64,000 bases of DNA. Source: Planctomycetota bacterium. Its GTDB lineage: Bacteria > Planctomycetota > Phycisphaerae > WQYP01. A model generated the notes under the pieces. That model was given only the letters and a program-made list of their open reading frames with translations, was not told the DNA's origin and did no database searches. Shown here in pieces: positions 45,314-55,211 of the stretch. Both the position numbers and the translations under genes were made by a program. The stretch covers positions 22,382 to 86,381 of the forward strand of contig JAKAVA010000103.1 of the NCBI GenBank assembly GCA_021827645.1. The letters are read 5' to 3'. The first letter of the stretch is position 1. Every line of letters begins with the position of its first letter.

Positions 45314-46753
45314 ATGACGTCATGCTGTGAGATCACGAAATCCCAAGACGCCGCCGGAAAGCTCATCATCATCGGTGGTGGTTCGGCGGCATTTGCCGCC
45401 GCTACGCGGGCGGTGGAATTGGGGGCCGAGAGGGTCACCATCATCAATTCGGGCCTGCCGACCGGTGGCACGTGCGTCAACGTCGGGTGCGTTCCATCCA
45501 AAACGCTGATTCGGGCGGCGGAATCGTTGCACCGCGCCAAAAGCAATCCGTTTGCGGGAATAAAGACGGGTGGATCGTTGGCGGATTTTTCCACCGTTAT
45601 TCAGGAAAAGCGGCAACTGGTGGCGGAAATGCGGCAAGCCAAATATGTTAATGTGATCCGCGACCTGCCACAGGTTGAACTGATTCACGGACGCGCTCAA
45701 CTCCTTGGTGCAGGCAGCGTGCAGGCTGGAAATCGCCATCTTTCGGCGGAGCATCTGATCATCGCCACCGGCGCCACCCCGGCGATTCCGCCGGTACCGG
45801 GCCTTGTGGACGCGGGGTATCTGACCAATGAATCAGCCTTTGAGCTTGAAACCCTTCCGGAATCATTAATTGTTCTGGGCGGGCGATACATCGCCCTGGA
45901 ATGTGCTCAGATGTTTGCACGATTCGGCAGTCGGGTGACGGTGCTCCAGCGCTCAGATCATATCCTACCGACCGAAACCGAGGATATCACGGATGCCCTT
46001 GCGGGTTATCTCAAGGCCGAGGGAATGGAGATTCATACGGGTGTGAAGATTGAACGCGTTGACCGCAGCGATGCGGGCGTGACGGTGAAGGCGGTCATTC
46101 ATGGGGAAAGACGCACCATCACCGCAGCACAGATATTGGTAGCGACTGGCCGCAGGCCCAATACGGGCGATTTTGGTTTGGCAGCCGCGGGCGTACAGCT
46201 TGATGAATACGGGTTTATCAAGGTAAGCCCGACGCTGGAAACCTCGCAGGCTGGCATCTGGGCGGCGGGGGATGTGATCGGCGGGAACATGTTCGTGTAT
46301 ACGGCGGCATACGAGGGGGCGCTGGCGGCGGAAAATGCCCTCACCGGCGCTAGGCGCAAAACCGATTACACCGCCCTGCCGTGGGTGATTTTCACTGATC
46401 CACAATTCTGCGGCGTGGGCATGGATGAGCGGCAGGCGACGGCAGCGGGGTACGATGCCGAAGTGGCCAGCTTATCTCTTGACCATGTGCCGCGAGCGGC
46501 TGCGGCCCGTGATACCCGCGGTCTGATCAAACTGATCCGTGATAAGCAGACAGATCTGCTGCTGGGTGCCCGGATTCTGGCTCCGGAAGGTGCGGAATTA
46601 TTGATGGAATTGGCCCTGGCGATCAAATTTGGTATTACCGTGCGGCAGATTCGCGAAAGCTTCCATCCCTATCTGACACTGGGCGAAGGAATCAAGCTGG
46701 CGGCAATTACGTTTGAGAAGGATGTGGCGCAACTGAGCTGCTGCGCCAACTGA
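45314..46753 (+). CDS. merA: Mercuric reductase without N-terminal HMA domain
   Basis: 479-residue flavoprotein disulfide oxidoreductase that reduces Hg(II) to volatile Hg(0) with NADPH. FAD-binding IIIGGGSAAFAAA, redox pair Cys 54/Cys 59 in GTCVNVGCVPSK, NAD-binding VLGGRYIALECAQM, ATGRRPN, and the mercury-specific C-terminal vicinal pair LSCCAN that passes Hg(II) to the active site. The pair separates it from dihydrolipoamide dehydrogenases. The N-terminal HMA domain is replaced by a short segment with CC at residues 4-5. Start ATG 45314. Confidence 0.95.
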   Translation: MTSCCEITKSQDAAGKLIIIGGGSAAFAAATRAVELGAERVTIINSGLPTGGTCVNVGCVPSKTLIRAAESLHRAKSNPFAGIKTGGSLADFSTVIQEKRQLVAEMRQAKYVNVIRDLPQVELIHGRAQLLGAGSVQAGNRHLSAEHLIIATGATPAIPPVPGLVDAGYLTNESAFELETLPESLIVLGGRYIALECAQMFARFGSRVTVLQRSDHILPTETEDITDALAGYLKAEGMEIHTGVKIERVDRSDAGVTVKAVIHGERRTITAAQILVATGRRPNTGDFGLAAAGVQLDEYGFIKVSPTLETSQAGIWAAGDVIGGNMFVYTAAYEGALAAENALTGARRKTDYTALPWVIFTDPQFCGVGMDERQATAAGYDAEVASLSLDHVPRAAAARDTRGLIKLIRDKQTDLLLGARILAPEGAELLMELALAIKFGITVRQIRESFHPYLTLGEGIKLAAITFEKDVAQLSCCAN

Positions 46754-46781
46754 GTGAATTTTTTATTAAGAATCGAGGTGC

Positions 46782-47561
46782 ATGATGAACATGCAGAATC
46801 CATCTGATCGCACCGGCGGCGAGAGCTGCTGCACGCCGCAGGGCCCATCGGCGGGACCCAATCCGAATCCGAGCACGCCGAAAACCTGGTCGGCGGGTGT
46901 GGTGGCCATTGTGGCCTCCATCCTGGCTTCCGCCTGCTGCTGGTTGCCGCTCGCCCTGCTGGGGCTTGGCCTTTCGGCGGCGGGGCTTGCGAAATTGATT
47001 ATTGGCGCACGGTGGGTTTTTGTGGCGGTTGCGGGGATCGCGCTGGGGCTGGGCTTTTATTTCAGCTACCGACGCAGAGCGGCGTGCGCACCGGGTGAGG
47101 CCTGTGCCCCCAGCGCATTGGCACGTTTCAACCGCGTGATGTTGTGGGTATCGGCTGTGCTGGTGGTTGCGTTTGCCACATTTCCCTATTACAGCGCTCC
47201 GCTGCAGAAAGCTTTTGGCGGTAGTTCCAGCTCCGGCGATCATGCAAAACTGGTGACGGCTTCAGGCGCCGGCCCTTCCAACCGCCCCACCGGGACCAAT
47301 GGATCACACACCGCGACGACAAATTTGAACGTGCTGCACATTTATGCATTTCATATTTCAGGCATGGACTGTCAGGAGTGTGCCAATGGCCTGCAGGGTT
47401 CCATCGCAGCGCTGCGCGGCGTGAAATCAGCGAAGGTGTCGTTTGCCAAAAGGACGGCGGTGGTCAAAGCGGACGGCGAATTTAATCCCCAAAACCTGAT
47501 CCACCGGATCACCGGCGTCGGCTATAAAACCACGCTGATATCCCCGGCGGCGAAACGGTAA
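46782..47561 (+). CDS. merT: Mercury transporter MerT fused to a MerP-like HMA domain
   Basis: 259 residues. Three transmembrane helices, the first with a vicinal pair (LASACCWLPLALLGLG) and the cytoplasmic loop with CAPGEAC, as in MerT. After a linker rich in Ser/Gly/Thr comes a heavy-metal-associated domain with GMDCQECANGL (GMxCxxC) like MerP. An extra CC occurs near the N-terminus (GESCCTPQG). It imports Hg(II) for MerA. Starts are ATG 46782 or 46785; the second is better spaced from GAGG. Fusions of MerT and MerP are known; here it lies last in the operon. Confidence 0.9.
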   Translation: MMNMQNPSDRTGGESCCTPQGPSAGPNPNPSTPKTWSAGVVAIVASILASACCWLPLALLGLGLSAAGLAKLIIGARWVFVAVAGIALGLGFYFSYRRRAACAPGEACAPSALARFNRVMLWVSAVLVVAFATFPYYSAPLQKAFGGSSSSGDHAKLVTASGAGPSNRPTGTNGSHTATTNLNVLHIYAFHISGMDCQECANGLQGSIAALRGVKSAKVSFAKRTAVVKADGEFNPQNLIHRITGVGYKTTLISPAAKR

Positions 47562-48141
47562 CCCCTCAGGCGGGATTACCGGGCCGTGACCAATTCACCG
47601 TCGGTCGGGGGGATGGCTGCGGATTGGGCAGAAGCCTGAGCCGACAACATCGGCGACGGCGGCAGATTGCAAGAAAACCTCGAAAAATTGAATAACGTCG
47701 CTGTCGCCGCTGTAGAGAGTGTCATAAACGCGGCCAGATCCTCCGATGGCAAATCTCGGCAGGCATCGCGTGAGGTCGAAGGGCGAAATGTTACAAACAC
47801 CCTTCCCCTGCCACCGTGGCCGTCCCAGCCCGCCACACGGCTGATGCAAGAACTGCGGGCCGGGCAACATTGCCAATGTAGTATTTTCCGATGGGCATAC
47901 CACCACGATACTCATCAACACCTTCACTCCCGGCGTCGGAGCCGGCTATTTGAGGCAGAATCGAATACAGCCCGCGATCATGCAAGGTTTCACGCATATT
48001 AAAACTTGGACATCGGCCTGAGCATCACTTTACATCTTTTCTGCAACCCTGATATGATCGGGATTGTTGTTCATTCCACCGTGCGGATTACCTTTGAACC
48101 AAGGGGGTGTCGCGTAGTCGGTGCAGAAAGGAGATATCAAC
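47562..48141. other. Intergenic region after the mer operon
   Basis: No gene is supported. Minus-strand frames (47595-47927, 47791-47997, 47576-47836) give Ser/Ala-rich or Gly-rich peptides with no family pattern and shift into each other, as a decayed gene might, but I cannot identify one. The promoter of the sulfatase must lie at its right end. Confidence 0.4.
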
Positions 48142-49725
48142 ATGACAAAAGTGACCAGCACAAAGACGGCCGGTGAACAACCATCGACTGCGGGTAACCC
48201 GGCGCCACGGTCAACGCGGCGGGATTTTCTGCGCCGGTCGATGGCAACCGCCGCGACGGTGCCTTTGGCGTCCGCCGTTCCCGTCTCTTATGAACAGGCC
48301 AGAGGTCAGGCGAAGGAGAAATCGCCCGAGCGTCCGAACATCCTTATTATTCATTCCGATCAGTACCGCTGGGATTTTGTTGGCGCGGCGGGTCTGAATC
48401 CCATGGCCTGCACTCCGAACATCGATGCGATGTACCGCCGTGGCACGGTGTTTCAGAACTTCATCACCAATCAGCCTTTATGTTCACCCTCCCGTGCGTG
48501 CCTGTGGACCGGTCAATATGCCACCACCAACGGCGTATGGAAACTTCTGTGGAGTCAGCATCCGCGAGTGGGGATTAAGCCCGACGCTGTTACGCTCGCG
48601 ACGCAGTTGCGTGCAGCGGGATACAGCACCAATTACATTGGTAAATGGCACCTTGCACCATGGTTGGAGAACGAAACGTGGAAACAGGCCATCGGCTATG
48701 TCAAGCCGGAATACCGTGGGGGGTTTCTCGATCTGTGGCAGGCGGCCAACGTCTATGAGTTGACCACGCATCCCTACCACGGCACGATCTGGGATGGGGA
48801 TGGTCATCCCATGGAGTTCAAGGATATTTATCGCGTCGATTACCTGACCGATCTTGCGGAGAAGTTTCTTCGGAAAAAGCACGACAAACCGTTCTGTCTT
48901 GTGGTCTCACAACTTGAGCCGCACCAGAACAACTTTGTCAACGGATTCAGTCCTCCCAAGGGGTATGGGGAGAAATTTCGCAACCCGTACATCCCGCCTG
49001 ATCTACGGGCATTCCCGGGTGATTGGCCCTATCAGGCGGCCAATTATTATGGTGACATCAGCGCAATTGACCAATCGGTAGGCCGACTGCTCAAGACGCT
49101 CAAGGAACAGAATCTCGAGGAAAATACCATTGTCATTTTCATGAGCGATCATGGGTGCCATTTCCGGACGCGCAATTCAGAATATAAGCGCAGCCCGCAT
49201 GAAAGTTCCGTCCACGTACCCCTGGTGATCCAAGGGCCCGGATTTAATAACAGCCGGGTTATTCCCGAACTCGTGAGCATGATCGACGTGACACCATCGC
49301 TTCTGGATTGCGTCGGACTGCCTGTCCCTGCGTGCATGCAGGGAAAAAGCTTCATGCCGCTGCTGCATGACGCCGAAGCGCGGCATTCCTGGCGCAATGA
49401 GGTATTCATACAGGTCAGCGAGTCGGAGATCGCCAGGGCACTGCGAACGCCGGAATTTACCTACGTCGCCCTGGCACCCGAAGGTCGTCCGTACATGCAT
49501 CCGGGGAGTATGCACTACGAGGATTACCAGCTTTACGACAACCGCGCTGATCCGGCGCAGATTATCAATTTAGCAGGGCGACACGATCCCCCTTCTCTGG
49601 TGCACTATGTCGGAGATCGATCCATGATACAGCTCACGACTCATCTCCGAGAGCGATTAATGGCCCGCATGGTGGAAGCCGGAGAAAAGCTACCCGAAAT
49701 CAAGCCCAAGCGCTACTATCCTTGA
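48142..49725 (+). CDS. Exported sulfatase (formylglycine-dependent, family S1)
   Basis: 527 residues. A Tat-type signal (RRDFLRRSMATAATVPLAS) precedes the alkaline-phosphatase-fold sulfatase domain: metal motif NILIIHSDQYRWD, the modification motif LCSPSRACLWTGQ whose Cys becomes formylglycine, FMSDHGCH and KWHLAPW. It removes sulfate esters from glycans or small compounds. ATG 48142 follows AAAGGAG. No sulfatase-maturing enzyme is seen nearby. The surroundings contain glycan-degradation gene remains, suggesting a carbohydrate use locus. Confidence 0.93.
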   Translation: MTKVTSTKTAGEQPSTAGNPAPRSTRRDFLRRSMATAATVPLASAVPVSYEQARGQAKEKSPERPNILIIHSDQYRWDFVGAAGLNPMACTPNIDAMYRRGTVFQNFITNQPLCSPSRACLWTGQYATTNGVWKLLWSQHPRVGIKPDAVTLATQLRAAGYSTNYIGKWHLAPWLENETWKQAIGYVKPEYRGGFLDLWQAANVYELTTHPYHGTIWDGDGHPMEFKDIYRVDYLTDLAEKFLRKKHDKPFCLVVSQLEPHQNNFVNGFSPPKGYGEKFRNPYIPPDLRAFPGDWPYQAANYYGDISAIDQSVGRLLKTLKEQNLEENTIVIFMSDHGCHFRTRNSEYKRSPHESSVHVPLVIQGPGFNNSRVIPELVSMIDVTPSLLDCVGLPVPACMQGKSFMPLLHDAEARHSWRNEVFIQVSESEIARALRTPEFTYVALAPEGRPYMHPGSMHYEDYQLYDNRADPAQIINLAGRHDPPSLVHYVGDRSMIQLTTHLRERLMARMVEAGEKLPEIKPKRYYP

Positions 49726-49774
49726 ATTCGGAAAGGGCGATACCGATCTTCTTCAAGCTTGTCGCAGTGAATGG

Positions 49775-50188
49775 ATGCCGGGACTCCAGGTAAATCGCGT
49801 CTCCTCCAGCCTTGTGACACTGGTGAGCCTTCTCCTGGCCGGGTCGTTACGGGCGGCGCTACCAAATCTCCATGCCACGTACCAATCTGATCATGCGTGG
49901 ACCCGCGGCGACTATTTGACGGTGAGTACCGGCCGAATCGAACTTGATTGGCAATGAACGGGGCAGGAGTTCTTGACGAGAGCCGTTATCGATTTGTGCA
50001 GCTATTTTCGCTGGAGTGATGCGAAGCCCGATGCATGCGCCTACTGGTCTTTTCCACAGCGGCAAAGCCACCGAATCGAGAACGAAATAGCAGGCGTGCT
50101 TCCAGCGGCGGTTTCGCCGCGTCACAAGCGCTGCCATGGGTGTGGCCGGCACCTCCGCAGAAGAAATCGGGAGACCCCGAATCAATGA
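49775..50188 (+). pseudogene. Decayed exported glycosidase-like N-terminal fragment
   Basis: A signal peptide (VTLVSLLLAGSLRAALPN) is followed by LTVSTGRIELDWQ, then an in-frame TGA at 49955, then the same frame continues TGQEFLTRAVIDL and ACAYWSFP before fading out. It resembles the start of large melibiase-like or glycoside hydrolase proteins found in Planctomycetota, a recall-level match. One stop and a missing body mark it as a pseudogene. Confidence 0.45.
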
Positions 50189-50200
50189 CCCGGTGCATAT

Positions 50201-50728
50201 TTATGGTTTTGGTTCTGCCGACCATGGGAACGCCAGCGCCGGCCATCCGCGTTTGTTAAACAGGTTGGGAACAGCGATATCGCTCCATGGGAACCGCACC
50301 ATTTCAGGATCTCTTACCGCCGGAGATGAGACGATTACGGTCCGGCCGTGAACCTGAGCTTGCGCGGGCTGGAACCGGCCGCTGCTGCCGGCGATCTCAA
50401 AATCATCGGGGGTATCGCTCCCTTTCATCAACAGGCCGCCGAAAGTGGACATGAAATGCACGGTGATTCGCCCCGCAGTGATCTGCGCCGATTTCAACAT
50501 GGCTCCCGACCAGGTGTAACCCGGCAGGTGATAGGTGCGGGCCAATGCCAAATCCGCCATTCGACGTGCCGCCGCCGGGGCTTCTAAAAAAGTTTCGCCC
50601 ACCACCCGGATGAACCGCCCGAACACGTTCTGGACCGACGCCGAGGAGGGTTTGGCTCGAAGTTCCATCTGGTTAATGACGGCACGGGAGTGCCGCTCAC
50701 TTTCCGAGTAACGGGTGGACAGGTTCAT
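50201..50728 (-). pseudogene. C-terminal fragment of a sialate O-acetylesterase-like protein
   Basis: The end of the frame reads LALARTYHLPGYTWSGAML, ITVHFMSTFGGLLMKG, DFEIAGSSGRFQPAQAQVHG, VIVSSPAVRDPEMVRFPWSD and NLFNKRGWPALAFPW. This order is the C-terminal part of sialate O-acetylesterase family proteins. The catalytic SGNH half is missing, and the first 50 residues do not fit the family. The gene has been cut off, probably when the neighbouring insertion sequence arrived. Confidence 0.65.
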
Positions 50729-50764
50729 GAATCAACGCGGCTGGAGTCCATGGTGGGCCGCTAC

Positions 50765-51156
50765 ATCGCCTCAGGTCAACATCGTCGGCGGCGCAAGCCC
50801 CGGAAGTTGGTTGGTGACAAAGGTTACAGTGTGCCGCGAATTTGTGATTGACTCAGGGCGCAGGGGATAGAACCGGTGATACCGCATCGGGACAACGAAC
50901 ATGCACGCCGTGATCCATCCGTGAGATTTGATCGCGGGGCGTATCGCCAACGTCATGTGATTGAGCAGTGCGTCGGCTGGCTCAAGAACTACGCCGGATT
51001 GGCACGCGATTTGAAAAACTGCCGGCGCACGGCCACGGAATGCTGCAGTTCTCCATGATCCGACTTTATCTCAAATTACTGTTTTCTCAGAAAGAGCCCA
51101 GGCTCTGGGGCTTAAATTGGTCTGAAAACCGCGTCTACGCTAAAGCCCGGCGTTGA
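50765..51156 (+). pseudogene. Remnant of an IS5-family transposase
   Basis: The C-terminal part of a DDE transposase can be read as VGDKGYSVPRICD, a TGA at 50849 where Trp is usual, LRAQGIEPVIPHRDNEHAR, then AYRQRHVIEQCVGWLK, followed by a frame change to RRIGTRFEKL and MIRLYLKLLF. The stop codon and frameshift make it inactive. No terminal inverted repeats were found by eye. Confidence 0.75.
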
Positions 51157-51174
51157 CAATGCACCAGTTTCGAT

Positions 51175-52560
51175 TCATTTTGCTGGGGTTATCCTCAAAA
51201 GTCGTGAACCATGCGCTGGCAGTTTTGCGGAGAATCTCTTGGAAAACGTACCCAAATTTCTCTCTGCCCAGAGGTCTTTGACAGTAGCCGTAGGACCGGC
51301 CATGGCCAGTTGCCGCCAGTCTACGCTGACCTGCTCGGGCCTCTTGGCGAGGTTGAACATTGCAACCGTGCAGGACCCGTCGGCATTGTGAATGACCCAC
51401 ACCTGCTGTGGGGTTTTCTGGGAAAGCGGTGTGGCAGGATGGCCGGCCTGGTCAATGGCGATAGCGGCCCTGTTAGTAATGATTTTGAAGTCACCGTTTG
51501 TAAGATGCGTCAAATCAGCCCCCAGGCAAAGCGGCGAGCACTCGATACACCAGAAAATCATAACGGTTTGACGTTCAGCCGGTGTCAAACCATCGTGCTT
51601 CCCGTTACCGATGTCAAGCGAGTCAAAGTCATTCCAGTGGCCCGGACCGGCATAAGGAACCCACTTGGCGTTATATTTAAAACGCGCCATGACGTTCTTC
51701 CAGCAGGTTAAATCCTTCTTATAGCTTTCAATATCGCCGTTGATGCGCCATCCATTGGCGTATTTGGCCCAGAACGCGGCATATTTAAAGTTGAGATTGT
51801 AGGAAAGTTCCAGCCATATCGGTCGCCCGCAGCGGCTCAACGCCAGAGCAAAATGGGCCACCTCTGAACGGCAATCCGGTCCAAGATAGCGCCTTCCTCT
51901 CCGATAGCTCGGACCGACGTAATCGAGCTTGATGTAGTCAACGCCCCAACTCGCATAAAGATTAGCGCAGCTTTGCAGATACGCCATGGCACCGGGACAA
52001 CCAAAATTAAGCATATAGCTCTTTGTTCCTTTCGTCATCCCCGTGTTACCCTTTAAGTGTTTATAAACAATTTGCCGCGCGGTGTAATGGGTGCCAAAAA
52101 TTGGATCGTTGGCCTGATACACCGAATTGGGGAGTCCCGGCCGCAGATAAATTCCCAGTTTTAATCCGCGTTTATGCAACCACTTTGCCAGCGGGGCCAT
52201 GCCACCGGGAAATTTTTTCGGATCCGGCACGGGTCGCCCGTAACGGTCGTATTCCTGCTGTCCACCGGCATCAATATTCCAACCGGCGTCAATATTTATA
52301 TAGTCGTAGCCGAATTTTTTCAGTCGTGCGACCATGACGCGGGCTTGCGCTTTGACAATGTGTGCATCCACCTTTTGACGAATGGCGCTCCAACTGCTCC
52401 AACCCATAAATGGGTGCAGAGCGGGGTTGGCCTTTTGAAACGCAGGCAGACTTACGGCAAGTACGCTCGGTGTACCCGCGGCATACCAAAGTGAGAGCAT
52501 CAGAGTTAAGGCGATCAGACCTGTTCTAATGGTTGGGTGGCCGAGGGGTTTCCGTCGCAT
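51175..52560 (-). CDS. Exported alpha-galactosidase (glycoside hydrolase family 27)
   Basis: 461 residues with a signal peptide (residues about 12-35). The GH27 barrel opens with FMGWSSWSAI and YDYINIDAGW; the nucleophile is Asp 213 in VDYIKLDYVG and the acid/base is Asp 276 in RINGDIESY, with GPGHWNDFDSL and the late ECSPLCLGADL. It releases terminal alpha-galactose from oligo- or polysaccharides, probably in the periplasm or outside. ATG 52560 has a GGAG upstream. It appears intact despite lying between pseudogenes. Confidence 0.93.
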   Translation of the reverse strand: MRRKPLGHPTIRTGLIALTLMLSLWYAAGTPSVLAVSLPAFQKANPALHPFMGWSSWSAIRQKVDAHIVKAQARVMVARLKKFGYDYINIDAGWNIDAGGQQEYDRYGRPVPDPKKFPGGMAPLAKWLHKRGLKLGIYLRPGLPNSVYQANDPIFGTHYTARQIVYKHLKGNTGMTKGTKSYMLNFGCPGAMAYLQSCANLYASWGVDYIKLDYVGPSYRRGRRYLGPDCRSEVAHFALALSRCGRPIWLELSYNLNFKYAAFWAKYANGWRINGDIESYKKDLTCWKNVMARFKYNAKWVPYAGPGHWNDFDSLDIGNGKHDGLTPAERQTVMIFWCIECSPLCLGADLTHLTNGDFKIITNRAAIAIDQAGHPATPLSQKTPQQVWVIHNADGSCTVAMFNLAKRPEQVSVDWRQLAMAGPTATVKDLWAERNLGTFSKRFSAKLPAHGSRLLRITPAK

Positions 52561-52646
52561 AACAATGACTCCATTAGGTTAAGGGTAACCGTTCAAGGGC
52601 AAAACAATGGCCCAAAACCATTATGCTACTCCTCCCCTGCCACTAA

Positions 52647-53191
52647 ATGCAAGCAAATTTCGAAAGAGCTGCGCAGGTTATATTAGCCAACTGTGCAGTT
52701 GACGGATTTTGCAGTTTAAGCGGGCTACCGCATTCAAACCCAACATCGTCAGTATCATGCTGGGTAACAACGATTCCAATCCGTGCAATCGCCTGCAGGT
52801 GCGAAAAGACTTTACGAGGGACTATTCAGAACTAGCGCGACATTTTCAGAATCTCTCCGCCCATCGGTGTATTTTTATCTGCCTTTCCCCGTCGCTGGAG
52901 GGTGGCACGGTAAAAGGACCACGCCCGGCCATTCCCACCCATCGCGTGATTCAACGCATCGTGTCCATCGCACATTGCGTGCGTCTCACATGCATCAATA
53001 TTTTCCACGCCTTGGCAGGTCGTTGGAAGCTCTTCATCCGCAATCGTATCCATGCAAATGCCCAAGGGCAGGCCACCATGGCCGAGGTATGCTATCACGC
53101 CCAGCTTGAGGCCGGCGCGGTACACCCGTCAACACGCTCTGTGAGAGCGGCCACGCTGGCAGGTGGGCAATCCTTGTGGGGATTGAATTGA
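52647..53191 (+). pseudogene. Truncated SGNH/GDSL-type esterase
   Basis: From 52712 the frame reads FKPNIVSIMLGNNDSNP (block III with Asn), DYSELARHFQNL and finally RIHANAQGQATMAEV, which is the C-terminal catalytic Asp/His block in altered form: HANAQG, where HPNxxG is usual and the Asp is not evident. The N-terminal GDS block with the nucleophile Ser is absent and the upstream frames are broken. I read it as a pseudogene of an SGNH hydrolase. Confidence 0.6.
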
Positions 53192-53292
53192 CGCCGAAAT
53201 TTGCATCGAGCGTGGTGTTGGCGCATGACGCACCGGCGGTAGAGCCCGAAACGACATGAACCAAAATCTCGCGAGGGGCGGCAAACGCGCAG

Positions 53293-53439
53293 GGCCATTC
53301 GGCGGAGAACTACTCGCGGCTGAGCCGACTGGCGTTGAATCTGCTTAAGCGTGACAAATCAATCAAGAACGGCATCAGCAGTAACCGCTTCATCGCCGGC
53401 TGGGACAAAGGCTACCTCCTGCGGCTCATCTCCACCTGA
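53293..53439 (+). pseudogene. C-terminal remnant of an ISAs1-family transposase
   Basis: The frame reads GHSAENYSRLSRLALNLLKRD and NRFIAGWDKGYLLRLI before a TGA at 53437. This is the C-terminal end of ISAs1-family transposases (DHAAEN, LALNLLKRE, AGWDxxYLLRLL). Everything upstream is missing. The flanking bases 53440-53595 contain no gene. Confidence 0.7.
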
Positions 53440-53595
53440 TCCGCGTAGGCGATTGCGTTGTGTCAGTGGTGCGAAAATCACCCCCGCACGCGGGACCATG
53501 TAGCCTCATGACGTTGCCGTTCCCCCGATTTGGAGCCGTAAGCCCTGCCAAAGCCATTATTGTACTTTTGTTGGCGGTGGCTCGCCATGAATTAA

Positions 53596-53781
53596 TTATC
53601 TGTACGGAGGATTGATCGCACACATCGCAACGAGAAAAAGGAGCATGGCGAAAAAGATCACGACAACGGCACCGGCGATGGACAGGACAATAGAAAGGAC
53701 GCGGAGAAGTGGACTGCGCTGGGGATCATCCGGATTGGGATCCCCGTCGTCGGGATCAAAATTTTGGAAATCATCCGTCAT
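53596..53781 (-). CDS. Small single-pass membrane protein after the radical SAM gene
   Basis: 61 residues: an acidic N-terminus (MTDDFQNFDPDDGDPNPDD), then one transmembrane helix (VLSIVLSIAGAVVVIFFAMLLFLVAM) and a short tail. Its ATG overlaps the TGA of the radical SAM gene (ATGA), so translation is coupled. No family recognised. Coupling suggests it works with the radical SAM enzyme or the Lgt-like protein. Confidence 0.7.
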   Translation of the reverse strand: MTDDFQNFDPDDGDPNPDDPQRSPLLRVLSIVLSIAGAVVVIFFAMLLFLVAMCAINPPYR

Positions 53782-55208
53782 ATCAGCGGCAAGCCCCCCA
53801 CGCGCAATTCGTACCCGGTAGCACGGCGGAGTTCCTCCAATTTTGCACGGCGGTGATCGCGATAAAACAGATTAAACGTGTCAAAGGGAATTAACGTTCC
53901 GTCCGGTTGTGCCATGTGGACGCAACTTCGCTTTACCGACCGGATATCAAAATTCCACGCATCCATAAACTGCATCACGATGATGCGAAACACATTGCGA
54001 TACGACAAGGTGCTCTCCAGCTTGATCTGCGGCAGACAGCAGAGCAACTGCCCCAGCGCCGCACCGGCCGAAGCAGGAGAATGGTTGGTGGAAAAGGTAT
54101 TGTAAACGGCGCGGATCAGATCGGAGTTGCGCTCAAAAGCGATGGTGCTTCCTTCACCTTGAAGCAAAAACTGCGGATCGACAAGGCCCGTGAGTGGTGT
54201 GATCGCATCGCCGAGCTTCAGCGCATAGGCCATCAGAATGCAATCCGGATGGCAGGGGACGGGAATGATGTCGGAGAGACTGAAAGTTCCGGACTGCTCC
54301 GCTATGGCGGACCGTACTTCCGACACCGTCAGGCGACTATGATCAGGGTTTTCGAGCCGGGTTCTGCCGGCAAACTGCACGGGCTGAAATGTCACGCCCC
54401 GGACGCAGGGTTGTTTGAGAGCGAAATCAATCATGGAGCCTATCTGATCGTCGTTTACGCCCCGAGCCACGGTGGCGACCAGGGTGGTGGAGATGTCGAG
54501 GTTATTTAACGTTTCAAGGGCCTTAAGGCGGGACTTGTGGAGGTTAGCGCCTCGCAGGATGTTGAGCGTGCGCGGATCGAGCGAATCAAACTGCAGATAA
54601 ATCTCAAAACCAGGCGCGTAGTCCCTGAGCCGGCGGGCAAAATCCGCATCACCGGCGATTCTCAGGCCGTTGGTATTGACCATCAGGTGCTTGATGGGGC
54701 GCTGGCGGGCGGCGTCGAGAACGGCGAAAAATTCGGGGTGAATGGTCGGCTCTCCCCCGCTGATCTGCACAATATCGGGTTGTCCCTCGTTGCGAACTAC
54801 GGCATCGAGCATCCTGTTGATTTCTTCCAGTGAACGATGCGTCGGTCGCGAGGGGCCCGAATCGGCGTAGCAGACGGGACATTCCAGATTGCAATGATCG
54901 GTGATCTCGACCAGCGCGAGGCAACTGTGCTGCTCATGATCGGGACAGAGCCCGCAATCATAGGGGCAGCCGTAACGAATCGGCGTGTTGAATTGCAGCG
55001 GCATCTGGCCCGGTTTGATGAATGACCGCTGCAGTCGATAAAACGCCGGATCGGTCGAGATGAGCACATTCTGGAATTTATGCTCCGGGCACCATTTGCG
55101 CATGATGACGCGTCCGTCCTGCTGAATGATTTTCGCCTCCACCTTGCGCATGCAGATACCACAGATGCTGGTGGTGATGTCAAGAAATAAATAATCACGA
55201 TCCGGCAT
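53778..55208 (-). CDS. Radical SAM enzyme resembling Tes/MJ0619 family
   Basis: 476 residues. A Cys-rich N-terminus (C16, C19 in ICGICMRK; C40 in KWCPEH), then RYGCPYDCGLCPDH (C81, C85, C88), then the radical SAM cluster CNLECPVC (C106, C110, C113), SGGEPTIHPE and a TIM-barrel half. Three Cys sets in this order are typical of the family that includes archaeal tetraether synthase Tes and methylase MJ0619. Tes joins lipid tails; bacterial relatives are mostly uncharacterised. It lies between an Lgt-like gene and a small membrane protein. The exact substrate is inference. Confidence 0.82.
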   Translation of the reverse strand: MPDRDYLFLDITTSICGICMRKVEAKIIQQDGRVIMRKWCPEHKFQNVLISTDPAFYRLQRSFIKPGQMPLQFNTPIRYGCPYDCGLCPDHEQHSCLALVEITDHCNLECPVCYADSGPSRPTHRSLEEINRMLDAVVRNEGQPDIVQISGGEPTIHPEFFAVLDAARQRPIKHLMVNTNGLRIAGDADFARRLRDYAPGFEIYLQFDSLDPRTLNILRGANLHKSRLKALETLNNLDISTTLVATVARGVNDDQIGSMIDFALKQPCVRGVTFQPVQFAGRTRLENPDHSRLTVSEVRSAIAEQSGTFSLSDIIPVPCHPDCILMAYALKLGDAITPLTGLVDPQFLLQGEGSTIAFERNSDLIRAVYNTFSTNHSPASAGAALGQLLCCLPQIKLESTLSYRNVFRIIVMQFMDAWNFDIRSVKRSCVHMAQPDGTLIPFDTFNLFYRDHRRAKLEELRRATGYELRVGGLPLI

Positions 55209-55211
55209 ATG

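Noticed and set aside
47576-47997. Three minus-strand frames after merT as a frameshifted gene
   Set aside because: No recognisable motif in any frame, so decay of a gene cannot be distinguished from chance ORFs.
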